NCBI RefSeq assembly: GCF_020735465.1
Contig: NZ_CP085935.1
Span: 1,612,001 to 1,676,000 of the forward strand
DNA: 64,000 nucleotides
Reading direction: 5' to 3'
Source: Collinsella stercoris DSM 13279
GTDB taxonomy: Bacteria; Actinomycetota; Coriobacteriia; Coriobacteriales; Coriobacteriaceae
Position numbers and translations under genes: made by a program. The notes beneath the pieces are model-generated. The model had not been told where the DNA came from, did not search any database, and saw nothing but the letters and a program-made list of their open reading frames with translations. This document shows, in pieces, positions 7,656 to 16,401 of the stretch. The stretch's first letter is position 1; each line of letters begins with the position of its first letter.

Positions 7656-9341
7656 ATGCGCACCTTCCTGTTGCTCACGCGGGTGCAGATGCTCAGTGTT
7701 CTGAACTCCCTCGCACCCGTGAAATCCGGGCTTTCCCACAACCAGCGCACGCTGCGCATCGTCGGCATCGCCACAGTCGCCGTCTTGCTTGGACTGCTGT
7801 TCATGGCTTACCTCGGGCTCATGGCGGTAAGGCTGGCGCTCGTGGGTCTTGCTCGCATCCTGCCCGCCCTGGCGGTCACGCTAGGGGCGCTCGCCGGCGT
7901 GGTATTCACGTTTCTCAAGGCGAACGGCACGCTCTTTGGCTTTAAAGACTACGACCTGGTCATGTCCCTTCCCGTTTCGCGCCGCATGGTCGTCGCCTCG
8001 CGTATGGCCACGCTTATGGGCATGGCACTCGCACTTGCGGCATGCGCCATGACGCCGCTGTACATCGTGTACTTTCTGATGGTCCCCTCTAGCGCGTTCT
8101 CGATTGCGGCGGCGGTGCTCAGCGTGATTCTCGCGCCTCTTGCTCCCACGGCGCTCGCCACATTCGCCTCGTACGCCATCACGTGGGTCGCGGCGCGCTT
8201 TCGCCACGCGAGCCTTGCATATGTCGTGCTGGGCATGGTGGCCATTCTTGCATTTGTAGGCGCATGCTTTGTATTTTCTGCCAGCGCGAACAACATGAGC
8301 ACGACCGACGCCATAGAAGCGGTCGAGCAGGTGGGACTCACCCTGGAGAGCTCCATCGCGGGCGCGTATCCGCCCGCCGCCTGGGCGGGAGCCGCCGTCG
8401 CGTACGGCTCTCCCCTCGCCTTCGCCGGATTCGCAGTCTTTTCTCTTGGCGTATCCGGCCTGTGCCTCGAGATCATGCAGCGCCGCTACGCCGCCCTCAA
8501 CGCCACCCTCGCCGCGCGTTCACGGCGCTCCGGGGCACACGGGCACAGGACGAAGCGCACCAGCGGGGCCGGAGCACACGCCCACACGAAGACGCCTTTT
8601 TGGGCCATCGTCGTCAAGGAGATCCGCACGCTGCTGGGCATCCCCACGTACGCGTTCAACTGCCTGGTGGGCTACGTCTTCACCATAGGCTTCGCGGTTT
8701 TGCTCGCGAGCATGGGGCTGCAGGAGCTCCTGGCATCGGGGACCGTCAACGGCGTCGAGCTCGGCGCGGAGCAGGTCGCGGCGCTCATGGGCAACATCCA
8801 GCTCATTCTTCCCTGGGTGCTCGGCTTTTGCGGCCTCACCTGCACGAGCTCGGTCCCATCCGTCTCGATTGAGGGCCGCTCGGCATGGCTCATGGCCACG
8901 GCGCCCGTGAGCACGCGCACCATGCTCGGCGCCAAGCTCGCGAACAGCGCAATCCCCTTTGCGGCCTCGCTCACCCTCGCCTCCGGCATTTTGCTGGCAA
9001 GCGGGCAGGTCACGCCGCTCGGCGCCCTCGAGTGCCTCCTCGTGGGATTTGGTACGTTTTTGCTGTGGGTGTGCGTGGGCATGCGCGTCGACGTCAAGCA
9101 CCCCAACCTCACTTGGATTAACCCCCAAGACGTCATCAAGCGCGGCGCGCCCATGCTCAGCTGCATCTTGGGCGGCCTCGTCTACGTGCTCGCGCTGGGG
9201 ACGGTCATCTTCGTCGCCTCGCTCATCTTTGGCCTAGCGGTTGGGCACGCGCTGAGCCTGATCGTAGGCGTCGTCAGCATCGCCCTGGGCACGTTCGTGT
9301 TTCACCGCATGGTCGCGACAACGCCCTCGTTGCACATCTAG
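7656..9341 (+). CDS. ABC transporter permease, large membrane subunit
   Basis: The 561-residue protein is very hydrophobic, with about ten or more predicted membrane segments in two halves. A basic linker rich in His, Arg and Thr (roughly residues 285-310) separates the halves. It pairs with the ATPase just upstream, and GGAGG lies within the upstream gene's end. The layout resembles large ABC-2 or Ecs-type exporter permeases. The C-terminus reads VATTPSLHI. A diverged copy of exactly this 3' end lies 31 bases downstream and suggests a lost paralogue. Confidence 0.85.
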   Translation: MRTFLLLTRVQMLSVLNSLAPVKSGLSHNQRTLRIVGIATVAVLLGLLFMAYLGLMAVRLALVGLARILPALAVTLGALAGVVFTFLKANGTLFGFKDYDLVMSLPVSRRMVVASRMATLMGMALALAACAMTPLYIVYFLMVPSSAFSIAAAVLSVILAPLAPTALATFASYAITWVAARFRHASLAYVVLGMVAILAFVGACFVFSASANNMSTTDAIEAVEQVGLTLESSIAGAYPPAAWAGAAVAYGSPLAFAGFAVFSLGVSGLCLEIMQRRYAALNATLAARSRRSGAHGHRTKRTSGAGAHAHTKTPFWAIVVKEIRTLLGIPTYAFNCLVGYVFTIGFAVLLASMGLQELLASGTVNGVELGAEQVAALMGNIQLILPWVLGFCGLTCTSSVPSVSIEGRSAWLMATAPVSTRTMLGAKLANSAIPFAASLTLASGILLASGQVTPLGALECLLVGFGTFLLWVCVGMRVDVKHPNLTWINPQDVIKRGAPMLSCILGGLVYVLALGTVIFVASLIFGLAVGHALSLIVGVVSIALGTFVFHRMVATTPSLHI

Positions 9342-9374
9342 GCTTAAACCGACACGCTACGCCAAGCAGGGCGA

Positions 9375-9406
9375 GTCGCGACAACGCCACCGTTGCATAT
9401 CCAGGC
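9375..9406 (+). pseudogene. Fossil 3' end of a second ABC permease gene
   Basis: This 32-base segment matches the last coding bases of the permease gene (9312-9343) at 28 positions. It would read VATTPPLHIQ in frame. The differences are largely synonymous, as expected of a once-coding paralogue rather than a random repeat. The rest of that gene is absent. Confidence 0.55.
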
Positions 9407-9626
9407 CCCATGAAGCCCGGAGCGGGCGCTCGCGCGCCGGACCCGCACCTTCATGACCGGCGAAGCGGGCGCCAACGGCGTCGATGCTTTAGCAGAATAA
9501 AGCCCCTGACCTGCGGAACCGTTCGCAGAAATACCGGCCGACAGCCGATTTGACGCACGAGGTCCACCAAAGTCGTGAGAAAGTGTACTCTATGGTATCT
9601 ACGACGCAAGGAGGCCTCGTCCCACT

Positions 9627-10346
9627 ATGGAAAGCACCCCAACGCCCCACAACGGGGCTCACATCGGCGATATCGCCAAAACGGTCCTGATGCCCGGAGA
9701 CCCGCTCCGCGCCAAGTACATCGCGGACCACTACCTCGAGGATGTCCACCTCTTCAACGAGGTGCGCAACATGCTCGGCTACACCGGCACCTACCAGGGC
9801 CACCCCGTCTCGGTGATGGGCGGCGGCATGGGCATGCCCTCGATCGGCATCTACTCCTACGAGCTCTATGAGTTCTACGGCGTCGAGTCGATCATCCGCG
9901 TGGGCTCCGCCGGCGGCATCGACCCGTCCGTCCACGTGCGCGACGTCGTGGCCGGCATGGGCGCCTGCACCGACTCCAATTTTGCCGCCCAGTACCGCCT
10001 GCCCGGCACGTTCGCACCCATCGCCAGCTACGACCTGCTCGAGCGCGCCGTGGCCGCCGGCCGCGCGCAGGGCATCGAGGTCAAGGTGGGCAACGTGCTC
10101 TCGTCCGACCATTTTTACCAGGACGACCCCAACGCCACCGCCACGTGGCAGAAGATGGGCGTGCTTGCCGTCGAGATGGAGGCCGCCGCGCTCTACATGA
10201 ACGCCGCGCGCGCCGGCAAAAAGGCCCTGTGCCTGCTCACCGTCTCCGACCTGCCGCTCACGGGCGAGTCTCTCCCCGCAGATGAGCGCCAGTCGAGCTT
10301 TACCCAGATGATGGAGATCGCCCTCTCCCTCGCGCTCCCCGCATAA
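9627..10346 (+). CDS. deoD: Purine-nucleoside phosphorylase, DeoD type
   Basis: Cleaves purine (deoxy)nucleosides with phosphate to the base and (deoxy)ribose 1-phosphate in the cytoplasm. The 239 residues match the small hexameric DeoD class. Recognisable parts are the N-terminal [12 protein letters not shown], the [14 protein letters not shown] phosphate-site segment, RVGSAGGI, the purine-binding VEMEAAALY and the active-site SD in TVSDL. It is the first gene of the nucleoside cluster that continues to deoB. Its sugar phosphate product feeds DeoB and DeoC. AAGGAGG lies about 12 bases upstream of the ATG, a rather long spacing. Confidence 0.95.
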   Translation: MESTPTPHNGAHIGDIAKTVLMPGDPLRAKYIADHYLEDVHLFNEVRNMLGYTGTYQGHPVSVMGGGMGMPSIGIYSYELYEFYGVESIIRVGSAGGIDPSVHVRDVVAGMGACTDSNFAAQYRLPGTFAPIASYDLLERAVAAGRAQGIEVKVGNVLSSDHFYQDDPNATATWQKMGVLAVEMEAAALYMNAARAGKKALCLLTVSDLPLTGESLPADERQSSFTQMMEIALSLALPA

Positions 10347-10360
10347 CGAATCCCGCCGTA

Positions 10361-10397
10361 GGCCCGGGCCCGCTCGCCAGCGAGGTCCGGGCCTGCC
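10361..10397 (+). terminator. GC-rich hairpin after deoD
   Basis: AGGCCCGG and CCGGGCCT form a stem around a GC-rich loop just after the deoD stop. There is no T-run, so it may be a processing or stability hairpin instead of a terminator. Confidence 0.4.
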
Positions 10398-10555
10398 CGT
10401 ATCCACGCGTCGCGCATCGCGAGGCTCCGCCAAGGAACCCCGCGCCGGGCGCCGCCATTCGGTCTTTCGCCGCGCTCTTGCTCAGGCACGGTAAAAGATG
10501 AGAGGCCCCTCGCCTCTCCGTATAGGTATGTTCCGAATCGCAAGAAAGGAAGAGC

Positions 10556-11650
10556 ATGAAGAAGAATCGTCTCATGGGTCTTGCCCTGGCCGGCGCCGTC
10601 GCGCTGACCGTTGCCGGCTGCGGTGGCGACGCCAAGCCCGCCGGCTCCGAGGCCGGCTCCGCGCCCGCCGAGGCCGACTACAAGGTCCAGATGGTCACCG
10701 ACATGGGCGGCGTGAACGACCGCTCCTTCAACCAGCTTGCCTGGGAGGGCCTGCAGAAGCTCAACAAGGAGACCGGTATCGAGGTCGGTTACACCGAGTC
10801 CAAGCAGGAGGCCGACTACGCCACCAACCTGGACAAGGCTGTCGACTCCGACGCCCAGACCGTCTGGGGTATCGGCTTTGCCATGGCCGGCGCCATCCGC
10901 GATGCCGCCAAGACCAACCCCGACGTGCACTTTGCCATCATCGACAATGCTTACCCTGAGAAGGGCCACAAGGACGACAAGGGTAACGAGGACGGCCTCA
11001 CCGACAACCTCACCGGCGTGACCTTCAAGACCCAGGAGCCTTCCTTCGTAGCCGGCTACATCGCCGCTATGACCTCCGAGACCGGCAAGGTCGGTTTTGT
11101 CGGTGGCATGAAGTCCGACGTTCTGGAGACCTTCAACTGGGGCTTCCAGGCCGGCGTTGCCTACGCCAACAAGGCTGAGGGCAAGAACGTCGAGGTCGTT
11201 TCCCAGTACATCGAGACCTTCACCGACGCCGCCAAGGGCAAGGCTGCCGGCCAGAAGATGTACTCCGACGGCTGCGACATCGTGTTCGCCTGCGCCGGCA
11301 ACGCTGGTAACGGCGTGATCGAGGCCGCCAAGGAGTCCAACAAGAAGGTCATCGGCGTCGACAAGGATCAGTACGACCTGGCTCCCGAGAACATGCTGAC
11401 CTCCGTCATGAAGAACGTTGACCAGGCTGTTATCGAGGTCTCCAAGGAGGCCGCCGACGGCGAGGAGATCGGTGGCAAGAACATCGAGCTGTCCGCCAAG
11501 GACGGCGCCGTGGGTATCTCCGAGCACCACGACCTTATGAGCGAGGACGTCTACAAGACCGCCCAGGACCTGTTCCAGCAGATCAAGGACGGCAAGATCA
11601 CGCCTCCGGGCACCGAGAAGGACTTCAACGACTACGTTGCCTCCCTCTAA
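10556..11650 (+). CDS. BMP-family nucleoside-binding lipoprotein
   Basis: The solute-binding component of an ABC nucleoside importer, tethered outside the membrane. The signal peptide ends in a lipobox LTVAGC with the acylated cysteine at residue 22, followed by a Gly/Ala/Ser-rich linker. The mature part has BMP/Med features: MVTDMGGVNDRSFNQLAWEG, GIGFAMAGA, GFVGGM and a C-terminal KDGKITPPG. The length (364) is normal for BmpA/TmpC-like proteins. Strong AAGGAAG precedes the ATG. The three transporter genes follow after a terminator at 11664-11698, which probably allows higher expression of the binding protein than of the transporter. Confidence 0.93.
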   Translation: MKKNRLMGLALAGAVALTVAGCGGDAKPAGSEAGSAPAEADYKVQMVTDMGGVNDRSFNQLAWEGLQKLNKETGIEVGYTESKQEADYATNLDKAVDSDAQTVWGIGFAMAGAIRDAAKTNPDVHFAIIDNAYPEKGHKDDKGNEDGLTDNLTGVTFKTQEPSFVAGYIAAMTSETGKVGFVGGMKSDVLETFNWGFQAGVAYANKAEGKNVEVVSQYIETFTDAAKGKAAGQKMYSDGCDIVFACAGNAGNGVIEAAKESNKKVIGVDKDQYDLAPENMLTSVMKNVDQAVIEVSKEAADGEEIGGKNIELSAKDGAVGISEHHDLMSEDVYKTAQDLFQQIKDGKITPPGTEKDFNDYVASL

Positions 11651-11663
11651 GGTGTAACTGAGA

Positions 11664-11698
11664 CGGGGCGACGGTGTGTGAGGCGCCGCCGCCCCGTT
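11664..11698 (+). terminator. Terminator (or attenuator) after the lipoprotein gene
   Basis: ACGGGGCG and CGCCCCGT form a stem with an additional CGG/CCG pair inside, followed by TTTTAT. It lies between the binding-protein gene and its ABC transporter genes, so partial read-through would set their relative levels. Confidence 0.75.
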
Positions 11699-11903
11699 TT
11701 ATGTTGATGCCCGATTCCGCACAGACGAATCGTTTCCGCCCGAAGCGATGAGGGTCCACGCGTTTGTTCGGCACAACCCGACCCGGATAGCGCAACCCCG
11801 CCTGCTCGCCGCACGCGAGCCGTTCCACGTTGACCGCCCGATGACCCCGGACGTGCAACGCGGGACGAAACCCCGTAACAAACGAAGGAAGGAGAGGTGG
11901 CTT

Positions 11904-13430
11904 ATGGAGCCCAACGCGAACTTCGCGGTGCAGATGAGCGGCATCGTCAAGACGTTCGGCACGTTTACCGCCCTCGACCATGTGAACCTGAATGTCAAAA
12001 AAGGCACGGTCCACGCGGTATTGGGAGAAAACGGTGCGGGCAAGAGCACGCTCATGAACGTACTCTACGGCTTGTACCAGGCTGACGAGGGGCAGGTCTG
12101 CATCAACGGAGAGCCCGTCCAGATCAACAGCCCCAACGACGCCATCGCGCACGGCATCGGCATGGTCCATCAGCACTTCATGCTCGTGGACAACTTCACC
12201 GTCACGCAAAACATCGTGCTGGGCAGCGAGGTTTGCCGCGGTGCGGGCATCCTCGACATGAAGAAGGCCCGCCAAAAGGTCGAGCAGATCATCGCCCAAT
12301 ACGGCCTGGAGGTTGACCCCGATGCCAAGATCGAGGACATCTCCGTGGGCATGCAGCAGCGCGTGGAGATCCTGAAGGCGCTCTACCGCGGCGCGGACAT
12401 CCTGATCCTCGACGAACCCACCGCCGTGCTGACCCCGCAGGAGATCGAGCGCCTGATCCAGATCATGCGCGACCTCACCCGCGCCGGCAAGACGATCATC
12501 GTCATCACCCACAAGCTCAAGGAGATCAAGGCGTCCTCCGAGACCTGCACCATCATCCGTCGCGGCCAGTATGTGGACGAGGTGCACGTGGACGACGTGT
12601 CCGAGGAGCAGCTTGCCGACATGATGGTGGGCCACCACGTCAACCTTACCGTGGACAAGAAGCCCGCCCAGCCCGGCGAGGCCATCTTCGAGATCTCAGA
12701 CCTGCATGTTGAGGACGAGCGCGGCATCGAGACCGTCAAGGGCCTCAGCCTCACGGTGCATGCCGGCGAGATCGTGGGCATTGCGGGCATCGACGGCAAC
12801 GGCCAGAAAGAGCTGGTTGAGGCCATCACCTGCCTCACCAAGGCCAAGGGCGGCAAGGTGCGCGTGCGCGGCGTCGAGATCCAGAACACCACTCCGCGCA
12901 ACGTGATCGACCACAAGGTTTCGACCATCCATGAAGACCGCCAGAAGCGCGGGTTGGTCCTGCCGTTCACCGTTGCCGAAAACGCCGCCCTCGAGAAGTA
13001 CCGCACGCCCGAGTTTGGCGCGCGGGGCGTGCTCGACCGCACCAAGATGCACGAGTTCTGCGAGCAGCTCATCGCCGACTACGACATCCGCCCCGCCGAC
13101 TGCGCCGACCGCAGCGCCGCGGGCCTGTCCGGCGGCAACCAGCAGAAGGTCATCATCGCCCGCGAGGTCTCCAACGATCCCGACGTGCTCATCGCCGTCC
13201 AGCCCACGCGCGGCCTGGATGTGGGCGCGATCGAATACGTGCACAAGGCGCTGGTGGCCGAACGCGACCGCGGCATCGCGATCCTGCTCATCTCGCTGGA
13301 ACTCGACGAGGTCATGAGCGTCTCGGACACCATCGATGTGATCTATGACGGCCGCATCACCGGTACGTTCAAGCAGGGCGAGGTCGACGAGAACAAGCTC
13401 GGCCTGCTCATGGCAGGAGGTGAGGCATAG
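11904..13430 (+). CDS. nupO: Nucleoside ABC importer, double ATP-binding protein (NupO/YufO type)
   Basis: The 508-residue protein has two fused ABC domains, like RbsA and NupO. Domain 1 has Walker A GENGAGKST (41-49) and Walker B ILILDEP. Domain 2 has the usual degenerate P-loop GIDGNGQKE, the signature LSGGNQQK, and QPTRGLDVG in place of the normal Walker B end. It energises nucleoside uptake with the two following permeases and the BMP lipoprotein. The start at 11904 follows AAGGAAGGAGAGG. An in-frame upstream ATG at 11748 would lie far from any such site. The stop is directly followed by the GTG of the next gene. Confidence 0.92.
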   Translation: MEPNANFAVQMSGIVKTFGTFTALDHVNLNVKKGTVHAVLGENGAGKSTLMNVLYGLYQADEGQVCINGEPVQINSPNDAIAHGIGMVHQHFMLVDNFTVTQNIVLGSEVCRGAGILDMKKARQKVEQIIAQYGLEVDPDAKIEDISVGMQQRVEILKALYRGADILILDEPTAVLTPQEIERLIQIMRDLTRAGKTIIVITHKLKEIKASSETCTIIRRGQYVDEVHVDDVSEEQLADMMVGHHVNLTVDKKPAQPGEAIFEISDLHVEDERGIETVKGLSLTVHAGEIVGIAGIDGNGQKELVEAITCLTKAKGGKVRVRGVEIQNTTPRNVIDHKVSTIHEDRQKRGLVLPFTVAENAALEKYRTPEFGARGVLDRTKMHEFCEQLIADYDIRPADCADRSAAGLSGGNQQKVIIAREVSNDPDVLIAVQPTRGLDVGAIEYVHKALVAERDRGIAILLISLELDEVMSVSDTIDVIYDGRITGTFKQGEVDENKLGLLMAGGEA

Positions 13431-14684
13431 GTGTCTGCTACCGCATCCACAACCGCGAAGCCGCAGGAGAGCACCGCGGTCCGCATTTTGAAGAAGCCCA
13501 TCACGGCGACGCTGCTCGCCATCGTTTTGGGCTTTGCCGTGGCGGCCATCCTTTTGGCCGTTGCCGGCTACGATCCCATCGCATCGTTCACCGCGCTGTT
13601 CGAGGGCATCTTCGCCAAGCCCAAATACATCTCCAACACCATCATCAAGGCCGCGCCCATCATCCTGACGGGCATCTCGGTGGCCTTCGCCTTCAAGACG
13701 GGCATGTTCAATATCGGCGCCGAGGGCCAGTACGTGGCCGGCACCATCTGCGCGCTCATCGCGGGCACCATGCTCAACCTGCCCATGCCGCTGCAGATCC
13801 CCGTCGTTATCCTGGCGGGCGTGGCTGGCGGTGCCATCATCGGCGGCATCACCGGCTTCCTCAAGGCGCGCTTCGGCATCCATGAGGTCATCACCGCCAT
13901 CATGCTTAACTGGACCATGCTCTACATGAACAACTTCGTGGTGAACTCTGAGATGTTCCACCAGCCGAGCTCCACCTCCTCCATCGCCATCAACCCCTCG
14001 GGCTTCACCACCATCCTACCCGAGTGGAAGCTGTCCGACGCCGGCCTGGAGACGCTGCGCAACATCCCGTGGCTGTACGACTTCTTGGTCAAGACCGATG
14101 TGAACATCGCGTTTTTGGTCGCCGTGGCCGTGGCAGTTTTGATTTGGTTCGTGCTATTCCGCTCCAAGCTGGGCTTTGAGCTGCGCGCCGTGGGCTTCAA
14201 CCGCGATGCGGCCGAGTTCGCCGGCATGCCGGTTGAGCGCAACACCGTGCTCGCCATGCTCATCGCCGGCGGCATCTCCGGCCTGGCCGGCGCCCTCATG
14301 ATCACCGGCATCCAGCCCCACAGCCTGTCCACGCTGGCTGGTTTTGAGAACTACGGCTTCAACGGCTTCTCCGTCGCGCTCATCGCCGGATCTTCACCCA
14401 TCGGCTGCATCTTCGCCGGCCTGCTGTTCGGCGGCCTGCTGTACGGCGGCACCTCGGTGCAGATGGCCGTGGGCGCCCCCACCGACATCATCAACATCAT
14501 GATCGGCACCATCGTGTTCTTCGTAGCGCTCGCCCGCGTGGTCACGCTTGTGGCCAACCGCCTGGAGAAGCGCGCCGCGCAGAAGGGCACGGGCGGCTCG
14601 ACGGGCTCGGGCGGTGCGGAGGCAACCTCTGCCGCAACCGCCGTCGCAACCGTTGCCGTGGAGAAGGAGGCCGACAATGCTTAA
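13431..14684 (+). CDS. nupP: Nucleoside ABC importer permease 1 (NupP/YufP type)
   Basis: A 417-residue inner-membrane permease of the branched-chain/ribose transporter superfamily with about ten membrane segments. The family-typical segments FNIGAEGQYVAG, HEVITAIMLNW and GFNRDAAEFAGM are present. Translation begins with GTG directly after the upstream TAG, with AGGAGGTGAGG as binding site. The C-terminal tail (about residues 385-417) is Gly/Ala/Thr-rich and low complexity. Its stop overlaps the next gene by 8 bases, indicating translational coupling. Confidence 0.92.
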   Translation: MSATASTTAKPQESTAVRILKKPITATLLAIVLGFAVAAILLAVAGYDPIASFTALFEGIFAKPKYISNTIIKAAPIILTGISVAFAFKTGMFNIGAEGQYVAGTICALIAGTMLNLPMPLQIPVVILAGVAGGAIIGGITGFLKARFGIHEVITAIMLNWTMLYMNNFVVNSEMFHQPSSTSSIAINPSGFTTILPEWKLSDAGLETLRNIPWLYDFLVKTDVNIAFLVAVAVAVLIWFVLFRSKLGFELRAVGFNRDAAEFAGMPVERNTVLAMLIAGGISGLAGALMITGIQPHSLSTLAGFENYGFNGFSVALIAGSSPIGCIFAGLLFGGLLYGGTSVQMAVGAPTDIINIMIGTIVFFVALARVVTLVANRLEKRAAQKGTGGSTGSGGAEATSAATAVATVAVEKEADNA

Positions 14685-15600
14685 TAACATCACCCTGCTC
14701 ATCGGCATCACCCTTATGTACGCCACGCCGCTGGTGTTCGGCGCGCTGGGCGGCGTGATCTCCGAGCGCTCCGGCGTCGTCAATATCGGTATCGAGGGCA
14801 TGATGACCATCGGCGCCCTGGCCGGTGCCGCAACGTCGTTCTTCACCGGCAACGCATGGCTCGGCTTTTTGATCGCCGGCCTGGCCGGTGGCGCCTTTGC
14901 GCTGCTGCACGCCGTGGCGGCCGTCACGTTCAAGGCCGACCAGAACGTCTCGGGCATCGCGCTCAACCTGCTGGGACCGGGCATCGCCCTGTTCCTCGCC
15001 CGCCTGATGTGGGACGGCGGCACGCAGAGCCCGGCCGTCCAGACGCTGCCCAAGGTGTTTGGATCCGGTGCTTTTGCCGGCACCCCGTGGGCGAACCTCA
15101 ACATCGACGTCACCGTGGTGCTTGGCCTTGTTGCCGCCATCGTGGTGTGGTTCGTGCTGTACAAGACCAAGTGGGGCCTGCGCGTGCGCGCCGTGGGCGA
15201 GCACCCCGCGGCCGCCGACACGCTTGGCATCAACGTGAGCCGTATCCGCTTTGCGTGCGTCGTGCTCTCGGGTGTCATGGCGGGCTTTGGCGGCGCATCC
15301 ATCACGCTGGCCATCATCTCGCAGTTCACCCAGACCGCTGTGGCCGGTCAGGGCTTCATCGCCCTCGCAGCCGTCATCTTCGGCAAGTGGACCCCGCATG
15401 GCGCATTCGGTGCGTGCCTGCTGTTCGGCCTGGCACAGGCGCTCGTCATCATCCTGGGCGGCGGTGTGGTGCCGATCCCCTCCGAGATTCTGGCCTGCAT
15501 GCCCTATATCCTCACCCTCGTGGTGCTCGTTCTGTTCGTGGGCCGCTCCGTTGCGCCTAAGGCAGACGGCGTTCCCTACGAGAAGGGCTCGCGCGGGTAA
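14677..15600 (+). CDS. nupQ: Nucleoside ABC importer permease 2 (NupQ/YufQ type)
   Basis: A 307-residue permease pairing with NupP. It carries the same family marks (RSGVVNIGIEGMM, FKADQNVSGIALNLLG and an RAVGEHPAAADTLGI loop) and about eight to nine membrane segments. GAGAAGGAGG within the end of the upstream gene serves as binding site, and the start overlaps the preceding stop by 8 bases. It is followed by the 327-bp non-coding stretch with two nested hairpins before cdd. Confidence 0.92.
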   Translation: MLNNITLLIGITLMYATPLVFGALGGVISERSGVVNIGIEGMMTIGALAGAATSFFTGNAWLGFLIAGLAGGAFALLHAVAAVTFKADQNVSGIALNLLGPGIALFLARLMWDGGTQSPAVQTLPKVFGSGAFAGTPWANLNIDVTVVLGLVAAIVVWFVLYKTKWGLRVRAVGEHPAAADTLGINVSRIRFACVVLSGVMAGFGGASITLAIISQFTQTAVAGQGFIALAAVIFGKWTPHGAFGACLLFGLAQALVIILGGGVVPIPSEILACMPYILTLVVLVLFVGRSVAPKADGVPYEKGSRG

Positions 15601-15611
15601 TCAGTCCCAAC

Positions 15612-15724
15612 GGGAGGCCCACATGTTTCTTCCTACGCTCGAGCAGTCGTTTTGCACTCAACAAACAGTCCACTGGACTGTTTGGCATGCGGAACTCGCG
15701 CCGGAAGAAACATGCGGGCCTCCC
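15612..15724 (-). repeat. Nested-hairpin element, minus orientation (element 3)
   Basis: Outer arms of 22 bases at 15612-15633 and 15703-15724 have one mismatch. Inside is a perfect 11-base inverted repeat, 15662-15672 with 15674-15684. Read on the minus strand, the order is outer stem, GCGAGTTCCGCATG, inner hairpin, GACTGCTCGAGC, outer stem. The same two motifs sit in the same places in the neighbouring element at 15788-15904. All stems differ in sequence between the two, which points to conserved structure. The function is unknown. Confidence 0.7.
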
Positions 15725-15787
15725 TGCGTTAATCCGATTGCCCGAGCTCGCAAACATTTGCTTTGCGATGATCGATTCCTAGCGTTT

Positions 15788-15904
15788 GTTGGCCCTCCGA
15801 CCTGCATCGTCCTGTGCGAGTTCCACATGAGCCGGAGAGCCCTGTGGGCTCTCCGAGCGAACAGGACTGCCCGAGCACAGGACGATACAGGTCGGAGGGC
15901 CAAC
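15788..15904 (+). repeat. Nested-hairpin element, plus orientation (element 4)
   Basis: Outer arms of 30 bases at 15788-15817 and 15875-15904 have one mismatch. The inner hairpin GGAGAGCCC-tgt-GGGCTCTCC (15834-15854) is a perfect 9-bp stem. GCGAGTTCCACATG follows the 5' outer arm and GACTGCCCGAGC precedes the 3' arm, matching element 3. It ends 23 bases before the cdd start codon, so it could influence cdd expression. It could also be an independent structured RNA. Confidence 0.7.
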
Positions 15905-15927
15905 CCCCTGGGACCGAAAGGAGCACC

Positions 15928-16344
15928 ATGACTGATATTGAACTGGTACGTGCGGCCATTACGGCGCGGGAAAACGCGTATGCGCCGTACTCGCACTTTG
16001 CCGTGGGCGCGGCCCTGCTCTGCGCTGACGGGACCGTGTACGGGGGCTGCAACATCGAGAACGCCGCTTACTCGCCGGGCAACTGCGCCGAGCGCACCGC
16101 CATCTTCCGCGCGGTGTTCGACGGGCATCGCGACTTTGCCGCCATCGCCGTGGTGGGCGGACCACAGGGGCAGCCCATCAGTGAGCTCTGCGCGCCCTGC
16201 GGTGTGTGCCGTCAGGTGATGCGCGAGTTCTGCGATCCCGCGACCTTCCGCATCCTCATGGGCACCAGCGACACCGAGTACATCGAGTCCACCCTTGAGG
16301 AGCTCCTGCCCTACAGCTTTGGACCGGAGAACCTCGGCAAGTAA
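15928..16344 (+). CDS. cdd: Cytidine deaminase
   Basis: Converts cytidine and deoxycytidine to uridine and deoxyuridine, feeding the pyrimidine phosphorylase encoded next. The 138-residue protein is the short homotetrameric class. The zinc site is C53 in NCAERT (with catalytic E55) plus C91 and C94 in APCGVCR. AAGGAG lies 6 bases before the ATG. It follows the paired nested-hairpin elements and precedes pdp by 57 bases in the salvage cluster. Confidence 0.95.
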   Translation: MTDIELVRAAITARENAYAPYSHFAVGAALLCADGTVYGGCNIENAAYSPGNCAERTAIFRAVFDGHRDFAAIAVVGGPQGQPISELCAPCGVCRQVMREFCDPATFRILMGTSDTEYIESTLEELLPYSFGPENLGK

Positions 16345-16401
16345 ACGGCTGAACTACAACGGCCCAAGGGCAACCCCAACGAGCGAAAACGAGGCATCGC
16401 A

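Larger units (their letters stand above)
15601..15927. other. Non-coding stretch with a head-to-head pair of nested hairpins
   Basis: No gene is supported. Two long palindromic elements, at 15612-15724 and 15788-15904, fill most of the gap. They are separated by 63 bases that contain a small TCGCAAA/TTTGCGA inverted repeat near 15750. Open frames across the elements appear on both strands as a by-product of the palindromes. Confidence 0.7.

Noticed and set aside
15557..15757. Small open frames across the nested hairpins before cdd
   Set aside because: They run across both stem arms, have no ribosome binding site, and appear on both strands as palindrome by-products.
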